Shown here one piece after another: positions 8,661 through 17,093 of a DNA stretch of 64,000 nucleotides; position 1 is the first letter of the stretch; each line of letters opens with the position of its first letter. The notes beneath the pieces were generated by a model, which was not told the DNA's origin, ran no database searches, and was given only the letters and a program-made list of their open reading frames with translations. The DNA is taken from positions 186,001 to 250,000 of the forward strand of contig NZ_NWSX01000002.1 in NCBI RefSeq assembly GCF_002531825.1, written 5' to 3'. Source of the DNA: Rhizobium sp. J15. Lineage in GTDB: Bacteria; Pseudomonadota; Alphaproteobacteria; Rhizobiales; Rhizobiaceae. Made by a program: the position numbers and the translations under genes.

Positions 8661-10041
8661 TGAAGCCTCCATCCGTCCGCTGCGCCGTCTGATTCTGGCG
8701 CTCTCGCGCCGCGCCGCCCTGCCCCTGCTGGGCAAGCGACTGCTGCTGGGAGGCCTGGCCCTGGCTGCCTGCCTGGTTGCCCGCATCGGCACGCTCGACC
8801 GGCGCCATGCTGACGGTGACGTTCTCGATCGCGTAGCCCTGGCTGCGCAGTGCTTCGAGAATCTTGCCGTGATCTTCCTTCAATTGGCGGTAAGCCGCAC
8901 CCGTCTCGACCTTGAGATCGACGTTCAGTGCGTCGCCCGACAGGCGCATGGTCGCCGTCACCAGGCCGAGATCGATCGGGTTCATCTGGATCTTCAGCGT
9001 ATTGACCACCTTGCCGGTGCTCGTCCACTCCGCCGCGTTGGATAGGGCCGAGCTCGGCTGCATGGCCCGCGCCCATTCGGAATCGCCGGAGAGAGCGGCG
9101 GTGACGGCGGCAGAGTTCGAATTCTGCGCCAAGCCTATATAGCGGCGCGATTCGAGGACCGAAATATTTTCGACATCCGCCTTCTTGGAGCTGTCCTTCG
9201 GCCCCGCTTGATCGGCGCCGATATGCATATCCATCGATACACCGCGGCCATCGGCGCGGCTGAGCCTGAACGTCCTGCCATCGGCCGCGTCGGCATTCTC
9301 CGTTCCGGGAAGCCTGACGTCGTCGGTCTTGCCGCTCTCGGCGCTGCTGACGGCCGCCAGTGCATCGGAGGCGTGGCCGGCCGCCTTGACGTCGGTACCG
9401 TCGCTCTTCTTGTCTGATGCAGCAGCTTCATCGGCCTTGGTGGACGCCTGATGCGCGACGACTGCCGCCGGCAAGGCCGCAACACCTTCCGCAGGTTCCT
9501 GCTTCAACAGGCCGAGGACATCGGAAATACCGCCGTCATCGTCACCGCTGCTCTCCTTGTCCGCATCCGTTTCCGATGCTTCGGCCTTCACGTGCTTGAC
9601 ACCTTTGGCCGTCTGGGCGGCATCGGCTGCAGCAGCGTCCTTCGGATCGAGCTTGCCGAAAGCGAGATCGGCCGGCATTTTTGCCTGGTTCTTTGCAGGC
9701 TTTGCCGCGACCTTTCCAGCATTGGCCATATCGGCGATTTTTTCCGGCTCCACTTCCGCCTGCGCCTTCAATGCGGCGTCACTGAGATCGATCAAAGGCT
9801 TTGCGCCGCGGCTGCGGATCGCCCGCGCCGTCCTCTCGGCAGCACCTTCGGCAACTACGCCCTGATCCGGCTGCGCCTCATCGGACTCGTTGGCTGTCCC
9901 AGCACCGCTCGCCTTGGCAAGCGCATCGAAGAATCCGTTTTTCTGGTCGGCGGCATCCGCCTTTCCGCTCTGGCGCGCGGACTTCGCAGCCGCAGCCGTC
10001 TCCGTACCAGGGGCTCCGCCCGAGACGCTCATATCCATCAT
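8581..10041 (-). CDS. fliK: Flagellar hook-length regulator FliK (formerly MotD)
   Basis: FliK measures hook length and switches export specificity; the rhizobial MotD protein was reassigned as FliK. The 486-residue product has a long Ala/Lys/Asp-rich, disordered N-terminal two thirds (export ruler) and a compact C-terminal domain (TLKIQMNPIDLGLVTATMRL, then LNVDLKVETGAAYRQL, and LRSQGYAIENVTVSM), which is the Flg_hook domain. A Gln/Gly-rich tail follows. It lies one base after motC on the minus strand and overlaps the transglycosylase gene. Confidence 0.93.
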   Translation of the reverse strand: MMDMSVSGGAPGTETAAAAKSARQSGKADAADQKNGFFDALAKASGAGTANESDEAQPDQGVVAEGAAERTARAIRSRGAKPLIDLSDAALKAQAEVEPEKIADMANAGKVAAKPAKNQAKMPADLAFGKLDPKDAAAADAAQTAKGVKHVKAEASETDADKESSGDDDGGISDVLGLLKQEPAEGVAALPAAVVAHQASTKADEAAASDKKSDGTDVKAAGHASDALAAVSSAESGKTDDVRLPGTENADAADGRTFRLSRADGRGVSMDMHIGADQAGPKDSSKKADVENISVLESRRYIGLAQNSNSAAVTAALSGDSEWARAMQPSSALSNAAEWTSTGKVVNTLKIQMNPIDLGLVTATMRLSGDALNVDLKVETGAAYRQLKEDHGKILEALRSQGYAIENVTVSMAPVERADAGNQAGSQGQASQQQSLAQQGQGGAARERQNQTAQRTDGGFNGAGETGIEDVSAGRPGSGGAGGVYL

Positions 10042-10042
10042 T

Positions 10043-11332
10043 TTAATTGCCTTCCTGCGCCAGAAGACTGTCGATCTCGTCGAGCCTGGATCGACTGGTC
10101 GTCACAAATGCGTTGAATGAGGGGTCGGTATCCTGGCTCTGGCCAGTCGATGCCACACCTCCTGGAACAGGCTCGGGACGCGCGCCTGGCGCTCCCGGTT
10201 GCGGGGCCATAGCCGCAGCCTTTTCAGAAGTGATTTCTTGATGATCATTGTTAGGAGCGGATGCTTGCGTCAGGCTTGCCGGATCGGGAGCGCGCAGGAT
10301 CTGCTCCGCGACGGATCTCGCCGCCTCCTGCAGCGCCTGATCCCGCGGCGAAAGCGCATTGCCGTCGATGCCGCTGACATTTTTCGCCGCCCGGTCGATA
10401 TCGTCCGTCGGCAAGCCGGCCATGCCGCCGTAGAAATCGGCGAGAGGGCCGAAAGCATTGTCGGTTCCGGCGCCGAGCGATTGCACGCGCTCCACCGCCA
10501 TGCGCGCCATCTCCGACTTGCCTGATATTGCCGCGGCGCGCGCAATGCGCAGATAGACCTCGCGCTGGCGCGGAGGATCCATGAAGGACAGGATGTCGAT
10601 CACATCCTGCGGCTTCACATCGTGATCATGACCGACGACGAGCTTGACGAAGAGATCCGCGAACTGGCTGGCATAGGGCGAATGGAGGAAGCGCCTGACA
10701 TAACGCTGCGAATAGGCCATTCCCCTGTCCAGCATTCCCTTGTCGAGGCAAATGGCGACGGAGCGGCGCAGCGCCGCCTCCTCGACGATCGTGCCCGGCG
10801 CGGCGAGACGCGCCTGGTCGTAAAGATCCAGCGCTTCCGTCGGTTTCGTCGCGATCAGCACATTGCCGCCGATCAGCGCAAGATAGGGGCCGATCTTCTT
10901 GTCGCGATATTCCCTGGCGGTCTCCTCCAGTGTCTTCGCAACGAGGAGCCCCTTGCCGCTAAGATATTTGCGCAGCACGTCGGTCACGCGATTGTCGAAA
11001 TAGCCGTTGACGTCGTGGGCGATCAGATATTCGAGCGTCTGAGGATTGCCGCCGCTCATCGCGTAGATCAATGCGGCATCGACATTGCGGTCGTCGTCGA
11101 AGATCGAGGGATCGACGGTGCGCAGCCGCTGATCGATCGTACCCAGCATGAAGCGCTGCATTTCGCCGGCCGAATGATCGCCGGCAGCAACGGAGTCCTG
11201 CACGAACTGCAGCGACCGTAGCATCTTGTACGGCGCAAGATCGTCCGGATCCTCGGCATTGCCTACGGCCGGCGAGAGTATCGCCAGGCCGAGGGCCACA
11301 AATCCAAGGGTGCGATGCTGACGGCGCGCCAT
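10043..11332 (-). CDS. motC: Periplasmic motility protein MotC
   Basis: MotC is a rhizobial periplasmic protein needed for flagellar rotation; it is thought to act on MotB and depends on the chaperone MotE. The 429-residue form begins at the ATG at the complement of 11330-11332 (MARRQHRTLGFVAL). A clear signal peptide (residues 1-26, cleavage near VGNAEDP) precedes a helical-repeat-rich body and a Pro/Gly-rich, low-complexity region near residues 360-390. A longer open frame exists upstream but overlaps motB and lacks a signal-peptide-like start. It lies between motB and fliK. Confidence 0.93.
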   Translation of the reverse strand: MARRQHRTLGFVALGLAILSPAVGNAEDPDDLAPYKMLRSLQFVQDSVAAGDHSAGEMQRFMLGTIDQRLRTVDPSIFDDDRNVDAALIYAMSGGNPQTLEYLIAHDVNGYFDNRVTDVLRKYLSGKGLLVAKTLEETAREYRDKKIGPYLALIGGNVLIATKPTEALDLYDQARLAAPGTIVEEAALRRSVAICLDKGMLDRGMAYSQRYVRRFLHSPYASQFADLFVKLVVGHDHDVKPQDVIDILSFMDPPRQREVYLRIARAAAISGKSEMARMAVERVQSLGAGTDNAFGPLADFYGGMAGLPTDDIDRAAKNVSGIDGNALSPRDQALQEAARSVAEQILRAPDPASLTQASAPNNDHQEITSEKAAAMAPQPGAPGARPEPVPGGVASTGQSQDTDPSFNAFVTTSRSRLDEIDSLLAQEGN

Positions 11333-11342
11333 CCTGTTATCC

Positions 11343-12659
11343 TTAATCCGCCTGCACCAGAATCTCGATCCGGCGGTTAGCCGCATCGAACGGGTCAGCC
11401 GGCACCTTCAGCCGGCGGTCGGCGAAGCCGGAGACCTGAGATATGCGCTTTTCATCGAGCCCGCCGCGCACCAGCATGTAATAGGCGCTCTGGGCACGGT
11501 CCATGGAAAGCCGCCAGTTCTCGTTCTGGGTGCCTTTATATTGACGGCCGTCCGTATGGCCACGGATAGCTACCGCGCCGCCCCTCTCCTTCAGGATCTC
11601 GCCGATCTTGCTCATGGCGAGCACCATCTCTTGGCGCGGAACCGCGGAACCGATATTGAACATCGAGTCGTCGTTCTGGTCGGAGATACTCACCAAAAGC
11701 CCGCCTTCGGCTGCCGTCACGGTCAAGCCTTCTGCCAGTTTGCCGGCAACGCCGCCGATCTGCTGGGCGATCTGCTCCTGGAGCTGCTTTGCTTCTTCCT
11801 TCTGCTGCTCTTCCGTTTCGGCCGCGCTCTTGTCCGCTTCCTTCTGATGATCAGCGTCTTTTTGCGCGTCGGCCTTCTTTTCGTCGAGCGTCTTGCCGTC
11901 CCCCTTGCCGTCCTGGGCCTGCGCCGCGCCCTTCGCGTCCTGAGACGGCTTCTGTTCCGGCACCGGCACCGGCTTCAGATTCTCGGGCGTCACATTCTCG
12001 GCCTTAGCGATCTCGGTCGGCTCGCTCTCGCTCGGCTGTTCCTCGCTCTTGCCGGGCGGCTGTGACTTGCCTGCCGTCGTAACCTCGACCTGCTTGGTCC
12101 AGAAATCCGGATCGAAGGGATCGCGATAGGCCTCGCCGCCATCGGCGCCTGTGGCCGGACCGGAATCGGCCGCGCCGCCATCGCCCTTGGCGCTGACATT
12201 GGCCTGCTGGCCGACTTCCTGCGCGATCTCGGCGAGAACCGAATAGGGGTTTTCGAAGAAATCGGCTTCCGAATAATTGGTGTGGTCGCCTGAGGTCGAT
12301 GTCTGGTCGTCACCATCCGCGGCGGACTTGCCCTCGGTCGGATTTTCTTCCTTCTGCTTCGACTTCTCCTGCTTCTCCTCGCCCTCGTCATTTTTGACGG
12401 GCTTCTTCAGGCCCTTTTCGGTCGGTTTTTCGTCGGCAAGCTTGATCGGGTTGAAATAGGTTGCGACAGCAGCCTTCGTCTCCTCGTTGGCGGCATTGAC
12501 CAGCCACATGACCAAGAAGAACGCCATCATCGCCGTCATGAAGTCGGCATAGGCAATTTTCCACGCACCGCCATGGGCGCCATCGTGATCGCCGCCGCCA
12601 TGTCTCTTGACGATGATGATCTCGTTCTTGCCGTGGTGGTGGTTTTCGCCTTCACTCAT
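11343..12659 (-). CDS. motB: Stator protein MotB with long acidic linker
   Basis: MotB pairs with MotA to form the proton-driven stator and anchors it to peptidoglycan. The 438-residue protein has a His/Gly-rich N-terminus, one transmembrane helix (about 34-55, [19 protein letters not shown]) containing the proton-binding Asp39, and a C-terminal OmpA-like peptidoglycan-binding domain ([10 protein letters not shown], then [18 protein letters not shown]). Between them lies a linker of roughly 230 residues very rich in Glu, Lys, Gln and Ala, much longer than in E. coli MotB (308 aa). The 3' overlap of the upstream FliH-like gene (ATGA) shows coupling. Confidence 0.96.
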   Translation of the reverse strand: MSEGENHHHGKNEIIIVKRHGGGDHDGAHGGAWKIAYADFMTAMMAFFLVMWLVNAANEETKAAVATYFNPIKLADEKPTEKGLKKPVKNDEGEEKQEKSKQKEENPTEGKSAADGDDQTSTSGDHTNYSEADFFENPYSVLAEIAQEVGQQANVSAKGDGGAADSGPATGADGGEAYRDPFDPDFWTKQVEVTTAGKSQPPGKSEEQPSESEPTEIAKAENVTPENLKPVPVPEQKPSQDAKGAAQAQDGKGDGKTLDEKKADAQKDADHQKEADKSAAETEEQQKEEAKQLQEQIAQQIGGVAGKLAEGLTVTAAEGGLLVSISDQNDDSMFNIGSAVPRQEMVLAMSKIGEILKERGGAVAIRGHTDGRQYKGTQNENWRLSMDRAQSAYYMLVRGGLDEKRISQVSGFADRRLKVPADPFDAANRRIEILVQAD

Positions 12660-13285
12660 TCGAGAACTTTCTTCAAGCTGGCCGCCCAGGCGGACATACG
12701 GGTGACGATGACGGATTCGCCGATTTCGACGGCAAGATCGATATCGTCGGTCTCAACGTGGCGAACCGCCGTGGCATGTTCGCCGAGCTCGGCCTTCAAT
12801 CTGTCGAAAAGCCGTGCCGGCCCTCTGACGACGATCGGCCCGGCCGCGCCTTCAAGGATCGCGTCGCGCAGCAGTGCGGCAAGGTTTTCGGCAGCCTTGA
12901 CGGCGAGCGCGTCGGTCATCACAGGCGCGATTACCGCCGCGGCACCGGCGCTGACCAGCTCGGCGACCTCCTCGGCGATATCGCGGATACGCGATGCAAT
13001 CACCGCCGCCGCCTCGACTTCGTAGCGGAGCTTCAGTTCCTCGAGTTCGCGGGCGTGGACTTCGGCCAGTGCCCGCGCCTCGAGCTCATACTTTTCCGTC
13101 AATTCCGCGGTCGCTGCCGCATGGCCTTCAGCATAGGCCTCGCGGCGCTCCGCCTCGACGTCGACGACTGGCTCGCTCGGCATCTCAGGAAAACCGGCGC
13201 CGGCGAAATCATCCACGTCGATGATCGGCGCCGGCGATTCCGGTTCACCGAAATCCTTCAAATACCGCGAAAGCGAAATGCTCAT
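12656..13285 (-). CDS. FliH-like flagellar ATPase regulator (candidate)
   Basis: The 209-residue cytoplasmic protein has the layout of FliH/YscL: a short N-terminal segment with aromatic residues (SRYLKDFG), an acidic Pro-rich stretch, a long charged helical region (residues about 44-95, with [20 protein letters not shown]), and a C-terminal domain ending [16 protein letters not shown]. FliH holds the FliI ATPase at the export gate through its helix and N-terminus. The start is the ATG at the complement of 13283-13285. It overlaps motB by 4 bases, so it leads the motB-motC-fliK group rather than sitting next to fliI. The assignment rests on architecture, not a database match. Confidence 0.65.
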   Translation of the reverse strand: MSISLSRYLKDFGEPESPAPIIDVDDFAGAGFPEMPSEPVVDVEAERREAYAEGHAAATAELTEKYELEARALAEVHARELEELKLRYEVEAAAVIASRIRDIAEEVAELVSAGAAAVIAPVMTDALAVKAAENLAALLRDAILEGAAGPIVVRGPARLFDRLKAELGEHATAVRHVETDDIDLAVEIGESVIVTRMSAWAASLKKVLE

Positions 13286-13484
13286 AAAAACCATCCAGCA
13301 TTGGCGAGGCATGCGGCATGCCCACCCCGCTCAAAACGACCTTGCGCGCCGGCATGCCGTTTCGAAACGGGCAAGGGCTTGGCCTCGCGCCGGCACGAAT
13401 TCGGACGATGCCTTCATGCCGGAAACTAGGAAGTCAAACTTGCGCGAGGATGAATGCCGCCGCCGCCCGCGCTCGCGTCCACCT

Positions 13485-14447
13485 TTACTCCAGCAGAATG
13501 AGGATCTTGCTTGCCGCCGTGTTGAGGATCGAGATCGCTTCGACGGCCATCTGCTTCTGCGTCTCGATCGCCTTCTGACGGATCGACGCCTCGTCCATAT
13601 CGGTATCGACCAGCGCGCCCACGCTCTTGTCGATCGAATCGGACAGGTCGGCGGTGTAGTCGATCTGATCGTCGATGCGCGCTTTCATCACGCCGATCGA
13701 AGCAGCCGTCGTCGTCAGCGTCGAGAGCAGCGAATCGGTGACATCGAGCATGTCGACGAGCTGCGCGTCGGTCGTGTTCTTGCCGATCGCGATTTCCGTG
13801 CCAGTCGCCGGCGTCGTCGAGTTGGCGTTCAGCAGGTAGTAATTGCGGGGGCCGGTCCCGCTATTGTTGATTGCCTGCGCATCGACCGATTTGGTCAACA
13901 GACCGCCGCTGGCATTGTTCTTGTCGATGAGAATGGTCTGCGACGATGGGAAATCGATGCTCTGGGCCTGATATTCGCCGGTCGAGGCGCGCACGAAGCC
14001 CGAGATGACCGACCATGTCGGGGGAGCGGCGGAATCACCGTTCAACAGCCAGTTCTCACCTGCGAACGATGTCGATTCGACGACCGTCTGCAGCTGCTGC
14101 TTATATTCGCTGATCTCGGCGTTGATCTTGTCCTTGTCGGTGCCCGGCTCCCGCGCCGCGACCAGCTTGGTACGGATCTGAGTGATGAGATCGATCGCCG
14201 AATTCATCGCCGTATAGGTCGCATCCACTTTCGCGGCGCCGAGGCCGAGCGCATCGCCGATCGTGCCGAGATTGGTGCTGTCCGAGCGCATGACGGTCGC
14301 GATCGACCAGTTGGACGCGTCATCGGCGGCCGTTTCGATACGATATCCCGAGGAAACTTGCTGCTGGGTCTGATTGGCTTCTTTATTGATGCTGCGCAGC
14401 ACCGCAAGCGCATTCACCGCGGCCGCGCTGGTAATCTTAACGGTCAT
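13485..14447 (-). CDS. flaD: Divergent flagellin FlaD
   Basis: This is a flagellin with conserved N-terminal D0/D1 helices (LRSINKEANQTQQQVSSGYR, then ASNWSIATVMRSD) and C-terminal helix (KAIETQKQMAVEAISILNTA). The 320-residue protein is about 18 residues longer than FlaA and FlaB, with a different central domain. It ends KILILLE instead of the NILTLFR-type end of its neighbours, and starts MTVKITSAAAV. It is the most distant of four tandem copies and is probably a minor filament subunit. The symbol follows the gene order known in R. leguminosarum. Confidence 0.88.
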   Translation of the reverse strand: MTVKITSAAAVNALAVLRSINKEANQTQQQVSSGYRIETAADDASNWSIATVMRSDSTNLGTIGDALGLGAAKVDATYTAMNSAIDLITQIRTKLVAAREPGTDKDKINAEISEYKQQLQTVVESTSFAGENWLLNGDSAAPPTWSVISGFVRASTGEYQAQSIDFPSSQTILIDKNNASGGLLTKSVDAQAINNSGTGPRNYYLLNANSTTPATGTEIAIGKNTTDAQLVDMLDVTDSLLSTLTTTAASIGVMKARIDDQIDYTADLSDSIDKSVGALVDTDMDEASIRQKAIETQKQMAVEAISILNTAASKILILLE

Positions 14448-14747
14448 CGACAGGGTCTCGGATAAAGTGAAAGGGCAGGCCGGATTGCCGGCGGCGATTG
14501 ACGTGGCGTCATGCCTCCGACGGGTTTCCGTCGGCGTCTCGCAAAAAACAAATCAACTCAAGGCGAGGTTAACTCGATACCAAGCTGTTGGGCAAGAGCG
14601 CGCCTCACGCGCGCAAAACAGCGAAACTTAGCACCAATCAACCTATTGATATAAAATAAAAAACCGCGCCGTTTCGGGCGCGGTTCTTGAGGTTTTCTGC
14701 TTGCCGCCGGATGGCGGCGCAAGATTCGGTCCAGCTTCAGCCGAGCA
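14448..14747. promoter_or_regulatory. flaD upstream region and flaC terminator
   Basis: A 300-base non-coding gap. On the flaD side it holds a GTTAAC box (14568-14573, in the context GAGGTTAACTCG) matching the boxes upstream of flaC and flaB. On the flaC side is the flaC terminator listed separately. No credible small gene was seen. Confidence 0.5.
14651..14685 (-). terminator. Rho-independent terminator of flaC
   Basis: Perfect 9-bp stem AACCGCGCC (14662-14670) / GGCGCGGTT (14677-14685), 6-base loop. On the minus strand it is followed by a run of T (complement of the A-rich 14652-14662). It lies about 60 bases downstream of the flaC stop. Confidence 0.9.
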
Positions 14748-15656
14748 TTAGCTGCGGAACAGCGTGAGGATGTTCTGAGCGCTGGAGTTGGCAATCGACA
14801 GCGACTGGATCGCCAGCTGCTGCTGGGTCTGCAAGGCCGTCAATTTGCTCGATTCCTCTTCCATGTCGGCGTCAACGAGGCGTCCGACGCCTGAGTCGAT
14901 GGAGTCGCTGAGGGAGGCGACGAAGTTTTCCTGCAGGTCGATGCGGGTAGAAATCGAGCCGAGCTGCGAGGCCGCCTTGGTCATCGCTTCCAGGCCGGCC
15001 TCAACCGCCGTCAGAGCCATCGAGATTTCGGTCGAGCCGAAGCTGGTGATGTCCATCGTGTAGATCGAGCCGATCGTACCGCTGGAGGTGCCGATAATGC
15101 CGGAGGTCGTCTCGATCCCTCCGACCGACGTCATGCCGAAAAGAACGTTGCCCATCGAGCCCGAGCTCAGGACGTAATCCGTCGTCTTGACCGAAACATT
15201 GCCGTTGCCATCGCGAACGAAAGTCGAAACGACACTCTTCGTCGTGTTTCCTGCCACCCAGTTTTCGCCGGAGAAGGAGGCCGACTGGGCGATGCTCATC
15301 AGTTGCGCCTGCAACTGCTTGATCTCTTCCTGCACCTTGGTCTTGTCCACGCCCTTTTCGGTCGCGGCGACGATTTTCGCCTTGATTTCGCTGATCACGT
15401 CGATGGCGCTGTCCATGGCGGAGTAAGCCGTATCGACCTTAGCGGCGCCGAGACCGAGAGCGTCGGAAACGGCCGAAAGAGCCTTGTTGTCCGAGCGCAT
15501 GGTAGTCGCAATCGACCAGTAGGCGGCATTGTCGGATGCCTTTTCGACGCGGTAACCCGACGATACGCGGTTCTGCGTATCCTCGAGGCTGCCGTTGATG
15601 CCGCGGAGCGTCTGAAGAGCGGCCATCGCCGCAACGTTTGTCAAAATGCTGGACAT
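14748..15656 (-). CDS. flaC: Flagellin FlaC
   Basis: This is a flagellin of 302 residues from the ATG at the complement of 15654-15656 (MSSILTNVAAMAALQTLRGI). The longer open frame upstream has no flagellin homology and is rejected. The N-terminal D0/D1 helices (TQNRVSSGYRVEKASDNAAY, then WSIATTMRSDNKALS) and C-terminal helix (LTALQTQQQLAIQSLSIANS) are conserved; the central region is shorter than in enterobacterial flagellins, as usual in rhizobia. It is monocistronic by appearance: own upstream boxes (15721-15805) and own terminator. It differs clearly from FlaA and FlaB in the central part. Confidence 0.93.
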   Translation of the reverse strand: MSSILTNVAAMAALQTLRGINGSLEDTQNRVSSGYRVEKASDNAAYWSIATTMRSDNKALSAVSDALGLGAAKVDTAYSAMDSAIDVISEIKAKIVAATEKGVDKTKVQEEIKQLQAQLMSIAQSASFSGENWVAGNTTKSVVSTFVRDGNGNVSVKTTDYVLSSGSMGNVLFGMTSVGGIETTSGIIGTSSGTIGSIYTMDITSFGSTEISMALTAVEAGLEAMTKAASQLGSISTRIDLQENFVASLSDSIDSGVGRLVDADMEEESSKLTALQTQQQLAIQSLSIANSSAQNILTLFRS

Positions 15657-15720
15657 GAAAATGATTGCCCCTAGTTGGCTGATGGGAAAAGGGACATTCC
15701 GGAAAGCCACCGGGAACGGG

Positions 15721-15805
15721 GATCAGCCTCATGCCTGTTAACCGGTTCTTAAATTTGGTTAACTCGCCGTCTCGTTGGCCTGAGAAAACAGCATTATGGT
15801 TAATC
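15721..15805 (-). promoter_or_regulatory. flaC promoter block (paired GTTAAC)
   Basis: This block is shared by eye with the flaB upstream block at 16878-16959: GATCAGC, TCATGCCTGTTAACC, GGTTAACTCGCCGT and GAAAACAGCA occur in the same order. Two HpaI-like palindromes GTTAAC lie at 15737-15742 and 15758-15763. It starts 65 bases upstream of the flaC ATG, a normal promoter distance. The regulator (Rem is the natural candidate) is inference. Confidence 0.6.
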
Positions 15806-15820
15806 AACAGTTAATGAAAA

Positions 15821-15850
15821 TAAAAAAGCCGCGCTCCATCGGAGCGCGGC
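15821..15850 (-). terminator. Rho-independent terminator of flaB
   Basis: Perfect 10-bp stem GCCGCGCTCC (15828-15837) / GGAGCGCGGC (15841-15850) with a 3-base loop. On the minus strand a T-run follows (complement of 15822-15827). It lies about 50 bases downstream of the flaB stop. Confidence 0.92.
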
Positions 15851-15902
15851 TCGATTCCGGAGGCCCGCCGGTGGACCGGCAGGCCGATATTTGCTCGGGC
15901 TA

Positions 15903-16811
15903 TTAGCCGCGGAACAGGGTGAGGATGTTCTGCGAAGAGGAGTTCGCAATCGACAGCGACTGGATCGCCAGCTGCTGCTGGGTCTGCAGGGCACTGAGCT
16001 TGGAGGACTCTTCTTCCATGTTGGCGTCGACGAGACGGCCGACACCGGAGTCGATCGAGTCGCTGAGAGCGTTGACGAAGTCTTCCTGCAGACCGATGCG
16101 GGTGGAGACCGAGCCGAGTGCGGCGCCGGCGCTGGTCATCGCCTTCAGGGCCGATTCAACGTTGGTCAGAGCCGTCTGGATCTGGCCGAGCGTGAAGTTG
16201 GTGATGCTCATCGAGTAGATCGAGCCGGTTGCGCCCGTGGAAGTGCCGAGGATGCCTGTGGAGGTTTCGACCGAACCGCCGCTCATACCGAACAGAACGT
16301 TGCCCATGGAGCCGTTCGAGAGGACGTAATCCGTCATCTTGACCGAAACGGCGTTGGAAGCATCACGGACGAAGGTAGAAACGACGCTCTTGGTGCCGTT
16401 CGTGCCGGCAACCCAGTTTTCGCCGGAGAAAGAAGCCGACTGAGCGATGCTCAGGAGCTGCTGCTGCAGCTGGCTGATTTCTTCCTGAACCTTGGCCTTG
16501 TCGACGCCGTTTTCAGTGGCGGCTACAAGCTTGGCCTTGATGTTGCCGACGACGTCGATGGCGCTGTCCATTGCGGCGTATGCGGTGTCAACCTTGGCGG
16601 CACCGAGGCCGAGAGCGTCGGAAACAGCCGAAAGAGCCTTGTTGTCCGAACGCATGGTCGTTGCGATCGACCAGTAAGCAGCGTTGTCGGAAGCCTTGCC
16701 GACGCGATAGCCGGAGGAAACGTGAGCCTGGGTTTCCTGGAGACCCTGGTTGATGCCGCGGAGAGTCTGGAGGGCTGCCATTGCAGCATTATTGGTGTTG
16801 ATGCTCGTCAT
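15903..16811 (-). CDS. flaB: Flagellin FlaB
   Basis: Flagellin of 302 residues with conserved terminal helices (ETQAHVSSGYRVGKASDNAA near residues 28-47; SALQTQQQLAIQSLSIANSS near the C-terminus) and a short variable centre. A close paralogue of FlaA: the 3' part is almost identical at DNA level (15922-16083 against 17110-17271 shows two differences by eye). It has its own terminator and upstream block. It probably co-assembles with FlaA in a complex filament, as known for rhizobia. Confidence 0.93.
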   Translation of the reverse strand: MTSINTNNAAMAALQTLRGINQGLQETQAHVSSGYRVGKASDNAAYWSIATTMRSDNKALSAVSDALGLGAAKVDTAYAAMDSAIDVVGNIKAKLVAATENGVDKAKVQEEISQLQQQLLSIAQSASFSGENWVAGTNGTKSVVSTFVRDASNAVSVKMTDYVLSNGSMGNVLFGMSGGSVETSTGILGTSTGATGSIYSMSITNFTLGQIQTALTNVESALKAMTSAGAALGSVSTRIGLQEDFVNALSDSIDSGVGRLVDANMEEESSKLSALQTQQQLAIQSLSIANSSSQNILTLFRG

Positions 16812-16877
16812 AGTTTGCTTGCCCCTTGTTGGCAGATTTTAAAAAGGGACATTCCGGATTTTGGGCCGGCCCACAGC

Positions 16878-16959
16878 GATCAGCATCATGCCTGTTAACC
16901 ATTTGTATTAGGGTTAACTCGCCGTTTCGATGGGGCTAGAAAACAGCAAGATGGTTAAG
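16878..16959 (-). promoter_or_regulatory. flaB promoter block (paired GTTAAC)
   Basis: Same ordered elements as before flaC: GATCAGCATCATGCCTGTTA, then GGTTAACTCGCCGTTTCG and GAAAACAGCA. GTTAAC occurs at 16894-16899 and 16913-16918 (19 bases apart, against 21 before flaC). The block begins 67 bases upstream of the flaB ATG. It indicates duplication of promoter and gene together. Confidence 0.6.
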
Positions 16960-17029
16960 GAAGGCTAAATCGAGATTAGAAATTTCGTAAAAATATCTAA
17001 TACTTAGAAGGATTTTTATTAACCTTATC

Positions 17030-17068
17030 TTAAAACATTTCGCGGCCGGGAATGACCCGACCGCGAAA
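17030..17068 (-). terminator. Probable terminator of flaA
   Basis: 13-base arms TTTCGCGGCCGGG (17038-17050) / CCCGACCGCGAAA (17056-17068) with one mismatch and a 5-base loop, 26 bases past the flaA stop. On the minus strand only a short T stretch follows (TTTT), so the T-run is weaker than for flaB and flaC. Confidence 0.7.
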
Positions 17069-17093
17069 CTTGGAAACCTGATGCCGACCGCTC

